From: Candidatus Aerophobota bacterium
GTDB lineage: Bacteria > Aerophobota > Aerophobia > Aerophobales > B3-G15
DNA length: 9,431 nucleotides
Direction: 5' to 3'
Assembly: GCA_030615365.1 (NCBI GenBank)
Contig: JAUWZM010000092.1
Location: forward strand, 1-9,431
In this document: in pieces, positions 1-7,016 of the stretch
How the letters are laid out: the number at the start of each line of letters is the position of its first letter
How positions within the stretch are numbered: position 1 is the first letter of the stretch
The notes under the pieces: model-generated
What the model saw: only the letters and a program-made list of their open reading frames with translations
Database searches by the model: none
What the model was told of the DNA's origin: nothing
Position numbers and translations under genes: made by a program

Positions 1-212
1 CTCGGGGGAGCAGAGACAAACAGATGAACATGATCTATCTGAACACTCATTTCCTCTATCTCAAATTCATATTGTTCTGCAATTTCAGAAAAGATTTCCT
101 TTACTCTCTCTTCCATTCCTCCTCGTAAGATAGATTTACGATACTTTGGAATCCACACAAGATGATAGTTGATATTATATACCGCATGAGGTGTTGCTTT
201 AATCTTGCTCAT
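1..212 (-). CDS. tnpA: IS200/IS605-family transposase TnpA, N-terminal part (cut by the window edge)
   Basis: Reading the minus strand from an ATG at 212-210 gives 70 uninterrupted codons that run off the left edge. The product is the N-terminal half of a Y1 (HUH) single-strand transposase, which excises and inserts an IS200/IS605 element as single-stranded DNA. Visible family signatures are HLVWIPKYRK at residues 18-26 and DHVHLFVSAPP at 60-70, where His61-Val-His63 is the metal-binding HUH motif. The catalytic tyrosine lies in the C-terminal half and is outside the window. Family members are usually about 130-150 residues, so roughly half is visible. An ATG slightly upstream (220-218) is in another frame and hits a stop after three codons, so 212 is the sensible start. 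Only a weak purine-rich ribosome site precedes it, as is common for tightly limited transposases. Whether the element is intact, or carries a tnpB, cannot be seen. Confidence 0.9.
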   Translation of the reverse strand, partial: MSKIKATPHAVYNINYHLVWIPKYRKSILRGGMEERVKEIFSEIAEQYEFEIEEMSVQIDHVHLFVSAPP

Positions 213-280
213 ACTCTCATTCTAATTAAAAGAGCAATTTATGGTGTCAAGACCTATCTTCAAAAACAATACCTCCCCCT

Positions 281-305
281 TTTTCAAAAATCAGCTTTTT
301 GAAAA
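281..305. other. Perfect 10-bp-stem hairpin upstream of tnpA, possible IS200/IS605 left end
   Basis: TTTTCAAAAA (281-290) pairs perfectly with TTTTTGAAAA (296-305) around a five-base loop, TCAGC. It sits about 70 bp upstream of the tnpA start. IS200/IS605 elements carry subterminal hairpins at their ends that TnpA recognises as single strands, so this is a candidate left-end structure. The stem is very AT-rich and no plus-strand gene lies to its left that would need a terminator. The exact element boundary cannot be set from one copy. Confidence 0.4.
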
Positions 306-580
306 TCCTGGACTCTCTTTATGAGCACCTCAAAGATGGATAAATTACCGGCACCCTCCTTATGCCCCAACTAACCTATCCTAATTACACTTTTCTTTAG
401 CCCATCATTTAGATCAAGATTTAGGTTAAGGCTAGAGGGAACTCATTCTTGACAACGGGCTTAAGCCCAAATAGCGTCTCGATATCCCTCCGGCAATTAT
501 TTCCCATCTTGCTATTGGTACTTTTTGTAGCCTTATTTTTGAGCCTGTAAAATCCTCAAAGATAAGGAAAATAAGGGCTT
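306..580. other. Non-coding stretch with a 12-bp palindrome
   Basis: I see no credible gene on either strand here. The one distinct structure is the perfect palindrome GGGCTTAAGCCC at 457-468. It lies just downstream of a TTGACA box (449-454), in the position a spacer would occupy before a poor -10 candidate (TAGCGT, 472-477). This could be a repressed promoter or a relic of a repeat; the -10 match is too weak to call a promoter. Confidence 0.35.
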
Positions 581-680
581 TTAGAAACAGGAGTTTCCCC
601 AAAATTTAAATGCATCTTTTCTAAAGATGATTATATAATAAGAAATCCAGCGTTTGATTAAGTGGAATAGGAAAATTATT

Positions 681-708
681 TTGAGATATATGCATTTTGG
701 GGTAGAAT
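681..708 (+). promoter_or_regulatory. Probable sigma70-type promoter for the transposase remnant
   Basis: TTGAGA (681-686) and TAGAAT (703-708) each match five of six consensus bases and are separated by 16 bp. The -10 box lies 37 bp upstream of the ATG at 746. A ribosome site, AGGAG (731-735), follows 10 bases before that ATG. Box quality and position agree with a real promoter, but no transcript can be seen. Confidence 0.5.
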
Positions 709-745
709 TATAAAGGAAACTTGCAAAAAAAGGAGAGTCTTCTAT

Positions 746-1144
746 ATGACTAATTCCAATAAGACAGCGGCACAGATAAAATCACAAATAACCAGTAAAG
801 ACCTGACTCCTGCTATAGGAAAACGACTCATAGAGGAAGGAGGGCCTCTTATCAAGGAAGATGCCGTCCTTGCCCTGGATTTATCTGATATTTCAAAAGA
901 GTATTCTGAAAAGCAGGAGGGTCTTGCTCCCCTACGGGATGGTTCCACCGGCAAGATAAAAAGTGGCTGGCCCATTATAGCGGTAGCAGGGGCGGGCGTA
1001 AGAGGAGATAAGGTTATTCCTCTCTACGGAAAACTGTATACCAAACGAGGATTTGGGTTCAAAAGTGAAAATCTGGAAATTATACACACTATGGACGAGA
1101 TAATAAAGATCATTGGGAGAAAAGGACAAAGTGGGAAACAGTAG
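746..1144 (+). pseudogene. Truncated DDE transposase remnant
   Basis: The 132-codon frame matches the region around the first catalytic aspartate of a DDE (IS4-like) transposase. Recognisable parts are ALDLSDISKEYSEK (residues 43-56), LAPLRDGSTGKI (60-71) and VIPLYGKLYT (90-99), followed by the FKSEN block near 105-109. The Asp in the DLSD segment is the likely first catalytic residue. In complete members this block is preceded by a longer N-terminal domain and followed by a W-V-x-D-R-G-G-D segment and the rest of the catalytic domain; neither is present. The frame ends in a stop exactly where the second half should begin, so the protein cannot be an active transposase. A good ribosome site and promoter still precede it, so a short protein may be made. 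Assignment to this transposase type rests on remembered family patterns; the exact IS family is not assigned. Confidence 0.75.
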
Positions 1145-1210
1145 CTAAGGTTATTTTGCAGGCTTATGAGACGCTTAAAGCAGAAAAAGTGAAACTCCTG
1201 TGTTCTCCTG

Positions 1211-1239
1211 TTGACAAAAAAATGGAAGTGTGGTTAAAT
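1211..1239 (+). promoter_or_regulatory. Candidate promoter upstream of the ligase gene
   Basis: A perfect TTGACA (1211-1216) is followed 17 bp later by TTAAAT (1234-1239), which matches four of six -10 positions. It points toward the ligase gene, about 375 bp away. It could equally be an outward-facing promoter of the transposon remnant. A lone TATAAT at 1365-1370 is closer to the ligase but has no -35 partner. Confidence 0.25.
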
Positions 1240-1411
1240 AATAGGCGAGTCTTTGAGATAAGATGAGATGAGATGAGAGCCACAAGAATGAGCCCACCAC
1301 ATCTTTTCCGCAGTTGTTAAAAAGATCTGCAAATACTTAAAAAAGAATAATATAAACGAAATTGTATAATGGCCTCTAAGGAATGCTCCTGAGACAGAGG
1401 GTAAAAAACGC

Positions 1412-1449
1412 TTGTGAGGCTTACCCAACAAGAAGGTATCAAGATTCTA
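1412..1449 (+). repeat. 38-bp direct repeat, left copy (upstream of the ligase gene)
   Basis: This segment matches 8974-9011 at 35 of 38 positions in the same orientation. Its core, AACAAGAAGGTATCAAGATT, is identical in both copies. A further shared CTCCTGAGA lies upstream in both (1386-1394 and 8958-8966), with about 10 bp more spacing in the left copy. In the right copy the segment is joined directly to an internal piece of the ligase gene. Confidence 0.85.
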
Positions 1450-1613
1450 GGAGAGGAATCCTTTGGAAGGCAGGATTACAGAGATAGACTATTCAGTTCA
1501 CAAAGCTGATAGCAACTATTGGTCAGGCTACCGTATATTGGAGCATTGGTCCTGCAGGAGCTACTATAGTCAAGGATTTAGAAGATGATTGATTATTAAA
1601 TGGAGGCATGGTA

Positions 1614-2921
1614 ATGAAAAGAATGGATGACTTGTCAGAAAATATCTATTGGGACAGGGAAATGGAGACTCTTCCCCGTAATAAACTTGAAAAGATACAG
1701 GTTCAGAGGCTTCAAAACATAGTGAGATATGCGTATGAGTCAAACTCCCTTTACAGGAAAAACTTTGATTTACAAGGTGTGCAACCTGAAGATGTAAAAA
1801 AGCTGACGGATATAAGACTTCTTCCCTTTATGGATAAAAAACTTCTAAGAGAAACGTATCCCTTAGGTTATATATGTATGGATAAGAAAAAACTTAGAGA
1901 AGTGCATATGTCCTCCGGTTTTACGGGAAAACCTGTTGCAATGGTTTATTCGGAGGAGGATATACACCAGTGGGCTACCTGTATGGCAAGATGTTATCGA
2001 ATGGCAGGTATACAAGAGGGAGCTGCTGTACAGATCACTCCCTCCTTTGGTCTTTTTAATGGAGGTTTTGGGTTTTACCATGGGGCAAGAAAAGCTGGAT
2101 TATTTATCGTACCTACAGGCCCGGGGAACACTCTCCGACAGATAAGGCTTGCCAATGACCTACATACAGAGGCAATTACAGGAGTGGTCTCTTATGGAAT
2201 TCGCATTATGGAGGTAATGAAGGAACATAATGTAAGCATTCCTTCTCTCAAAAAGGGGCTATTCGGGGCGGAGATTTTTTCCCAGGAGATGAAAAAACGG
2301 CTTAAAAAAGGTCTCGGCATTGAGATTTTTGATATCTATGGAATGACTGAAACCGGAGGGGTAGGAACAACAGGTATGGATTGCTCCTTTCATGAGGGAA
2401 TACATGTGTGGGAGGATCACTATCTGGTGGAGGTAGTAGATCCCCAAACTGGTGAACTTCTTCCCGATGGCAAAGAAGGAGAGCTGGTATTTACCGCCCT
2501 TACAAGATGGGCTTTTCCGGTAATACGATTTCGCAGTGGTGACCTTTCTGCTGTAAGGAGCAGGGAACGATGCCAGTGTGGAAGAACTCATATACGAATT
2601 GATTACATAAAGGGAAGAGTTGATGATATGCTCATTGTGAAGGGGGTAAATTTCTTTCCCAGTCAGGTTGAAGAGGTGTTAATGTCCATTCCAGGAGTCA
2701 AAGAGCAGTACCAGATTGTGGTGCAAGAAGAAAATGGAATTAAAAATGCCCACATTAATGTCGAGGCTGAGGAGGGTGTATCACCTGTTCAGATAGAAAA
2801 AAAGATAGCAGGGGCACTGGGAGTTACCCTAAAAAGTAAGATTTTTAAACCGGGTCAATTAGATCGAGGGCTCGCAAAGGCAGAGAGAGTTATCTTTGTA
2901 AAAGGGACTGGCAATTCCTAA
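1614..2921 (+). CDS. Phenylacetate-CoA ligase-like (PaaK family) AMP-forming acyl-CoA ligase
   Basis: The 435-residue product has the full length and motif order of the PaaK/coenzyme F390 synthetase branch of adenylate-forming enzymes. These activate an aryl or other carboxylic acid with ATP to an acyl-AMP and pass it to coenzyme A in the cytoplasm. Visible motifs are the N-terminal WDREMETLPR (about 13-22), the phosphate-binding SSGFTGKP (100-107; the family usually has Thr where Phe104 sits), YGMTETGG (242-249), FRSGD with ribose-binding Asp310, the CQCGRTH block (from Cys320), the hinge GRVDDMLIVKGVN (334-346), and a C-terminal lysine in GLAKAERV (about 422). ATG 1614 is chosen because GGAGG at 1602-1606 lies 7 bases before it; the ATG at 1608 is too close. 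No partner gene is intact upstream, so the substrate is unknown. Part of the gene is duplicated at 9013-9186. Confidence 0.88.
   Translation: MKRMDDLSENIYWDREMETLPRNKLEKIQVQRLQNIVRYAYESNSLYRKNFDLQGVQPEDVKKLTDIRLLPFMDKKLLRETYPLGYICMDKKKLREVHMSSGFTGKPVAMVYSEEDIHQWATCMARCYRMAGIQEGAAVQITPSFGLFNGGFGFYHGARKAGLFIVPTGPGNTLRQIRLANDLHTEAITGVVSYGIRIMEVMKEHNVSIPSLKKGLFGAEIFSQEMKKRLKKGLGIEIFDIYGMTETGGVGTTGMDCSFHEGIHVWEDHYLVEVVDPQTGELLPDGKEGELVFTALTRWAFPVIRFRSGDLSAVRSRERCQCGRTHIRIDYIKGRVDDMLIVKGVNFFPSQVEEVLMSIPGVKEQYQIVVQEENGIKNAHINVEAEEGVSPVQIEKKIAGALGVTLKSKIFKPGQLDRGLAKAERVIFVKGTGNS
2268..2441 (+). repeat. Internal ligase segment duplicated at 9013-9186
   Basis: These 174 bp, within the ligase coding sequence, match 9013-9186 at 163 positions without gaps, in the same orientation and reading frame. 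They encode the stretch from Ala219 through the YGMTETGG adenylation motif to Asp276 (435-residue numbering). Similarity stops abruptly at 2442. Confidence 0.95.
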
Positions 2922-3272
2922 TAATGGTTTTGGCATCCTTAATTCATGGGGTGGCAAGTTGTATATGCTCCTTAAATAAAACTTGGTAGTTATCAACCTG
3001 TAGAAGATCTGAAGAGCTCTGGTAGATATTCTCCTTTTGATGCGGTTTGACACAAAAATTGAATACTGGTAAGGTCTTAATAAGAGGGCAAAGCCTGGAA
3101 ATGAAAGGGCGAGGGGAAAGTGAAAAGATTAGACAGGTCGCTTCGGCTTGGGAGATATGGGAGTTACCTTAAAAGAAGTGTAGAATAATTGATATTTCTC
3201 TTTGAGAATTTCCATGAAAAGTTGAGTTAGGTCCCATAACCGAAAAATAAACTATTCTAAGAGGAGATTTTG
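2922..3272. other. Intergenic region upstream of the glycoside hydrolase gene
   Basis: No gene is visible in this stretch of about 350 bp. A possible promoter consists of a perfect TTGACA (3047-3052) and a weak TAAGGT (3070-3075) at 17 bp spacing, about 200 bp before the hydrolase start. The hydrolase ribosome site, GAGGAG (3261-3266), sits 6 bases before ATG 3273. I see no clear intrinsic terminator for the ligase gene. Confidence 0.45.
3047..3075 (+). promoter_or_regulatory. Candidate promoter for the glycosidase/ABC cluster
   Basis: TTGACA at 3047-3052 matches the -35 consensus fully. TAAGGT at 3070-3075, 17 bp later, matches only three of six -10 bases. If used, it would produce a 5' leader of nearly 200 bases before the hydrolase ATG. 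No clear operator palindrome overlaps it. Confidence 0.25.
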
Positions 3273-5375
3273 ATGAAAGAGAAATGGTTCCAAAGAAGTT
3301 ATCGTCGTAACTTATTGGATATGCATATCCCTGATTGGGATGAGAGGTTCTTATCCGAGTTTGACCCTAAAAAATATGTGGACATGTTGGCTTTAGCGAA
3401 TGTTCGAAGTGCTATGTTCTACGCCAACTCTCACGTTGGTAACTGTTACTGGCCCACTAAAATAGGCCATATGCACAAAGGACTAAAGGGAAGAGATATA
3501 TTAGGAGAGGTTATTGACCTTTGCCATCAAAAAAGGATGGATGCAATAGTTTACTATAGCTTAATCTTCAACAACTGGGCCTATGAGAACCATCCCGAGT
3601 GGCGAATTATTACTGCCGAGGGAAAAGAAGCTAAGGGTTTAGGGAGCGGGCGTTATGGTATTTGTTGTCCCAATTCTTCTCACCGAGACTTTGTGGTCGC
3701 GCAAATTGAGGAACTCTGTAAAAATTATGAGTTTGAAGGCATGTGGTTCGACATGACCCTCTGGCCTGATGTATGTTATTGCCCTGCCTGTAGAAAAAGA
3801 TACCTCTTGGAGGTAGGAAAAGAACTTCCCAAGATCATTAATTGGGAAAAACCAGGATGGGTCAAATTTCAAAGAAAAAGAGAACAGTGGCTGGCGGATT
3901 TTGCTGCTTTGGTTACCTCTACGGCAAAGAAGGCAAAGCCAACCGCTACAGTGGTTCATCAAGCCAACGGATTCGTGTGGGATTGGAAAATGGGAGCAAG
4001 CTTAGATTTAGCCAAGGCGAGTGATTTTATAGCAGCAGACTTTTATTTAGATTCACTGCAAGAGTCTTTTTTTAGCAAACTTTTTTATAACCTTAGTGAA
4101 AATCTGCCCTTTGAGTTTATGACTTCCTGCATCGATCCCAACCTGCGAGATCATACCGGCGCGAAGTCTAAAGAATTATTAGAGGTTCAGATATACGCAG
4201 CTTTGGCTAATGGTGGTGCCTTTGTTTTTATCGATGCTATTGATCCTGTAGGAACCTTAAACAAGAAGGTCTATGAGCAGATGGGAGAAATTTTTAAAGA
4301 AACACAGAGATACGAAAAATACTTAGGAGGCAAATACTGTCAGGATATCGGCATTTACCTTAGTTTTGAGTCAAGAATTGGTCTGGAAAATAATGGTAAA
4401 AAAGTCAGCGATGTTGCTTCTTCTTTAATAGGTATCCGTAATCGCAAAGTCTTTCCTCACTCTCGAGCAGCACTATCTGCCTCTAAATCCCTCTTAAATA
4501 GTAATATCCCCTTTGGTGTTATCACCAAGAAGAACCTTAAGGAATTTTCTTCTCGCCAGATCATCATTCTTCCCAATGTGTTAATGATGGATGAGGAGGA
4601 AGCCCAGACATTAAAGGATTTTGTCGCCTCGGGTGGTAGCCTCTATGCCAGTAAGAACACCTCCCTTTTTACCAAAGATGGGGGAAGAAGAGAAGACTTT
4701 CTTTTATCCGATCTTTTTGGTGCCTCTTATATAGAAGAGACAAAGGAGGAGGTTACCTATATATCTCCTGTAGAGGAAGGAAAGGATATTCTTTCTCCCT
4801 TCTCGGCCAAGTATCCTTTGAGTATTCCCGGCTCCCAGCTAAAGGTAAAGGCAAGAAAAGGAGCAAAGATCTTAGCAACCATTACTCTTCCCTATACTGA
4901 TCCCAAGGATCCCACTCGTTTTACCTCTATTCATAGCAATCCCCCGGGTGTCCCTACTGAGTATCCTTCTATGGTTTTGAATAACTATGGGAAAGGTAAA
5001 GTTTTGTATGTGGCCGCAGATCTGGAAGTAGTTGGCAAGGAGGCCCATCGAATAGTTTTCATCAATTTGATTAAACTGCTTTCCTCAAAACCATTTACTC
5101 TTGAAGCAGATGCTCCTAAATCAGTAGAGGTAACATTCTTTCATCAAGAGGACAAGAAGCGTTATCTCATTAACCTTCTTAATTCCCAGAAAGAGCTCCC
5201 TAATATTCCTGTAGAAGGGATAAAGGTTAGAGTGAGATTGGAGGGAAAAGAGCCTCAAAGATTAATAAAACTTCCAGAGGAAAAAGAGTTAGCCTATGAG
5301 ACCAAAGATGGTTATGTGGAATTTACCCTTCCTAAATTAGAGACATTCTTGATGATAGCCCTGGATTATGAATAG
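3273..5375 (+). CDS. Glycoside hydrolase-like protein: GHL6-type barrel plus beta-galactosidase trimerisation domain
   Basis: The 700-residue product resembles proteins usually labelled hypothetical glycosyl hydrolase 6, alpha-L-fucosidase-like or beta-galactosidase-trimerisation proteins. Residues 1 to about 350 look like a TIM-barrel catalytic domain, with WFQR near the start, YANSHVGNCYWPTK (50-63), GMWFDM (156-161, Asp160 a candidate active-site acid), a three-cysteine CYCPAC cluster (168-173), and the FEFMTS...LRDHT and GGAFVFIDAIDP blocks. Residues about 355-605 fit the Rossmann-like trimerisation domain, including YGKGKVLYVAADL. A small beta-rich C-terminal domain follows. No signal peptide or membrane segment is present, so it should act in the cytoplasm, presumably on sugar delivered by the ABC transporter encoded next. 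ATG 3273 follows GAGGAG by 6 bases; an in-frame TTG directly before it is less likely. The substrate (fucoside, galactoside or other) cannot be read from the sequence. Confidence 0.78.
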   Translation: MKEKWFQRSYRRNLLDMHIPDWDERFLSEFDPKKYVDMLALANVRSAMFYANSHVGNCYWPTKIGHMHKGLKGRDILGEVIDLCHQKRMDAIVYYSLIFNNWAYENHPEWRIITAEGKEAKGLGSGRYGICCPNSSHRDFVVAQIEELCKNYEFEGMWFDMTLWPDVCYCPACRKRYLLEVGKELPKIINWEKPGWVKFQRKREQWLADFAALVTSTAKKAKPTATVVHQANGFVWDWKMGASLDLAKASDFIAADFYLDSLQESFFSKLFYNLSENLPFEFMTSCIDPNLRDHTGAKSKELLEVQIYAALANGGAFVFIDAIDPVGTLNKKVYEQMGEIFKETQRYEKYLGGKYCQDIGIYLSFESRIGLENNGKKVSDVASSLIGIRNRKVFPHSRAALSASKSLLNSNIPFGVITKKNLKEFSSRQIIILPNVLMMDEEEAQTLKDFVASGGSLYASKNTSLFTKDGGRREDFLLSDLFGASYIEETKEEVTYISPVEEGKDILSPFSAKYPLSIPGSQLKVKARKGAKILATITLPYTDPKDPTRFTSIHSNPPGVPTEYPSMVLNNYGKGKVLYVAADLEVVGKEAHRIVFINLIKLLSSKPFTLEADAPKSVEVTFFHQEDKKRYLINLLNSQKELPNIPVEGIKVRVRLEGKEPQRLIKLPEEKELAYETKDGYVEFTLPKLETFLMIALDYE

Positions 5376-5650
5376 AGTGTTTACCCCAAAAAGGTAAGAG
5401 GAGAGATTGGAAAACAAGTGAAAGGCACAAAGTTAAAAAGCGTAGTTGCGCAGACATGTAAGACTTAGGAAGGAGGTTTCAGATCAAGCCTAAGATAGGT
5501 TCCAGGGTCTTTCTTGCATACCTTAAGGAGAAAGGTGAGAAAAGAGTTTTCGAGAGAACTCTAAACTCAAGCGGGAGGAGGTGATAACTACTTTAAAGAC
5601 ACATATTCTTAACCAGATTTAAGTAGTCCAACTATACCAGGAGGTTTAAA
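5376..5650. other. Long leader region before the binding-protein gene, with several ribosome-site-like sequences
   Basis: This gap of 275 bp holds no normal gene. AAGGAG (5525-5530) precedes a nine-codon frame, GTG 5535 to TAA 5562-5564 (MRKEFSREL). A small hairpin lies inside it: AGAGTT 5543-5548 pairs with AACTCT 5557-5562. AGGAGGTGAT (5576-5585) is a 10-base match to the complement of the 16S rRNA 3' end, but no ATG, GTG or TTG lies at a usable distance. GGAAGGAGG near 5468-5476 also has no start after it. I see no good -35/-10 pair, so the downstream genes may be read through from the hydrolase. Confidence 0.45.
5535..5564 (+). other. Possible nine-codon leader peptide
   Basis: AAGGAG at 5525-5530 lies four bases before GTG 5535. 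The frame reads MRKEFSREL and stops at TAA 5562-5564. A 6-bp-stem hairpin (5543-5562) lies almost wholly within it, so translation of this short frame would open the hairpin. That is the arrangement of a translational leader, but nine codons with a GTG start can arise by chance. Confidence 0.2.
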
Positions 5651-6988
5651 ATGATTTCTCTTCAACAAATTTCATCCAAAGGAAGAGTGGTACTTGTAGT
5701 AGCTAGCGTATATTTCTTATTTTGCCAGGGCTTACCTCAAGCTATAGCTCAAAAAAAGATATCGGTATTGATACACTCTTGTGCCCAAACAACTGAAACA
5801 CGTAAGCTATTAGATGATTTCCATAAAAAGTATCCGGAAATAAAAGTGAACTGGGAAGAACTGGGAAGCGGAGAAATGAGGCGAAAAGAAACTCTGGAAC
5901 TAGTAGCGGGGACTGGTGCATATGATGTGATGAACATAAGCCCCTTCTCCGCCGATCAGTTTATGGAGTCTGGGTTTTTGACCAATCTTGAGTCCTTCTT
6001 TGCCTCTGCCGATCCCGAGGTGATAAAAAAGGAAAATTTTGTGGAAGCTTTACACTATACAGCAAGGAATCCACAGACAGGTGAATGGTATGGAGTTCCT
6101 TGGCGTTCCGATTTTTACCTTCTTCACTACAATGCTAAGGCTTTTGAGGAGGCAGGAATTCCTGAGCCTGTAGAATACGATGATACTTGGGATTACCGGG
6201 GTAAGTTCCTGGAAGTGGCCGAAAAACTTACTGTTGGTGACCAGTATGGGTACTTGTTTATCGGCAGTCGAACGTATGGATGGTGCGTCAACATCTTCCG
6301 CCATCTTCTCTGGTGTGATGGGGGAGAATTGTTTGATGAGAACTGGAATCCACAGTTCAATAGCGATATAGGTGTGAACGCGCTGCAGTTTGCCCTAGAC
6401 CTAATATACAAGTATGAAGTGACATCTCCTAATGTTGGTGCATACACCCATATAGAGACAAATAGTGTATTCCAACAGGGAAAAGCGGCCATGTTCGGAC
6501 AGTGGCCTTACACCTGGACAGAGGCTAATAAACTAGAGGTATCAAAAATAGCAGGATATGCTAAGACGGCTCTGGTGCCGAAAGGTAAAGTGACTCGCAA
6601 ATATGCGTATGGGTGTCAGACGCTGGCTATCCCTGAGAGTGCTAAAGAAGAAAACAAAGAGGCTGCCTGGAAGTTTATAGTTTGGGCTACCAGCGCGGAG
6701 ATAGAGAAAAAAGTAATAATGAACGGTGGGGATACCAATGGTGCTCGAAAGGAGACTTTCCAGGATGAGGAGCTTTTAGAGAAATTTCCTATCCTCAAGA
6801 CAATACTAAGAACCGCCGAGTTCAGTATTCCCGGTCCTCTTATAGCTGAATATACTGAGCTTTCTCATGACGGGTTGGCTATGAATGTGAACAAGGCCTT
6901 AATTCGTCAGGTAAGCCCCAAAGAAGCCCTGGATGCCGCGGCAAAAAGAGCGATTGAACTGTTCAAAAAGACAGGTCGAATAAAATAA
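5651..6988 (+). CDS. Extracellular sugar-binding protein of a CUT1-family ABC transporter
   Basis: This 445-residue protein is a family 1 (MalE/UgpB-like) solute-binding protein, which captures an oligosaccharide outside the membrane and delivers it to the paired permeases. A Sec signal peptide is clear: basic K10 and R12, a hydrophobic stretch from about 13 to 25, and AIA-Q cleavage after Ala33. Cys25 has no proper lipobox, so a lipoprotein is unlikely. Mature-region signatures are the DFHKKYPEIKVNWEE start (from about 55), the WYGVPWRSDFYLLHYNAKAFEEAGI block, and a late FQQGKAAMFGQWPYTW segment with aromatic residues typical of sugar-binding sites. Length is normal for the family. AGGAGG (5639-5644) lies 6 bases before ATG 5651. 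The two permease genes follow directly, supporting one transport system. The bound sugar cannot be deduced, although the upstream hydrolase suggests a glycoside. Confidence 0.92.
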   Translation: MISLQQISSKGRVVLVVASVYFLFCQGLPQAIAQKKISVLIHSCAQTTETRKLLDDFHKKYPEIKVNWEELGSGEMRRKETLELVAGTGAYDVMNISPFSADQFMESGFLTNLESFFASADPEVIKKENFVEALHYTARNPQTGEWYGVPWRSDFYLLHYNAKAFEEAGIPEPVEYDDTWDYRGKFLEVAEKLTVGDQYGYLFIGSRTYGWCVNIFRHLLWCDGGELFDENWNPQFNSDIGVNALQFALDLIYKYEVTSPNVGAYTHIETNSVFQQGKAAMFGQWPYTWTEANKLEVSKIAGYAKTALVPKGKVTRKYAYGCQTLAIPESAKEENKEAAWKFIVWATSAEIEKKVIMNGGDTNGARKETFQDEELLEKFPILKTILRTAEFSIPGPLIAEYTELSHDGLAMNVNKALIRQVSPKEALDAAAKRAIELFKKTGRIK

Positions 6989-7016
6989 ATCGTCAGGTAT
7001 GGAAAAGAGTTTTAAG

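Larger units (their letters stand above)
583..1206. mobile_element. Possible internally deleted IS copy bounded by an 11-bp inverted repeat
   Basis: ACAGGAGTTTC at 587-597 is the exact reverse complement of GAAACTCCTGT at 1191-1201. The match extends outward by AGAA against TTCT (with a one-base gap). The two arms flank the promoter and the transposase remnant, giving about 620 bp. That is the layout of an insertion sequence that lost much of its interior but kept both ends. A chance 11-bp match over this distance is not negligible, and I see no clear target-site duplication, so the boundaries are tentative. Confidence 0.3.
1145..1613. other. Gene-free stretch with coding remnants and a short tandem repeat
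   Basis: No intact gene is visible. Frame 1 is open from about 1108 to 1263 and reads as plausible protein (for example WETVAKVILQAYETLKAEKV near 1132-1191), overlapping the end of the transposase remnant in another frame; I do not recognise it. A pentamer tract of about five GAGAT-like units lies at 1255-1279. Positions 1412-1449 are repeated at 8974-9011. From 1488 to 1592 another frame is open without a start codon and ends in a TGA 21 bp before the ligase start. Together these look like worn gene and transposon debris rather than a designed regulatory region. Confidence 0.5.

Noticed and set aside
1365..1370. TATAAT box as a ligase promoter
   Set aside because: There is no -35 element at 15-19 bp spacing, and the surrounding DNA is AT-rich enough to give the hexamer by chance.
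1608..1613. Ligase start at ATG 1608
   Set aside because: GGAGG at 1602-1606 is only one base away, while ATG 1614 is at the normal 7-base spacing.
2259..2591. 110-codon minus-strand open frame within the ligase gene
   Set aside because: It lies wholly opposite a well-supported coding sequence and has no recognisable protein features. The same applies to minus-strand frames opposite the hydrolase, binding protein and permeases.
3157..3180. Second decayed copy of the ligase 3' end (TGGGAGTTACC followed by TTAAAA resembles about 2819-2835)
   Set aside because: Only about 16 bases resemble each other and flanking similarity is poor, so it is consistent with chance.
5723..5725. Lipoprotein signal at Cys25 of the binding protein
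   Set aside because: The residues before the cysteine (Phe-Leu-Phe) do not form a lipobox, and an AIA-Q signal peptidase I site follows at 31-34.
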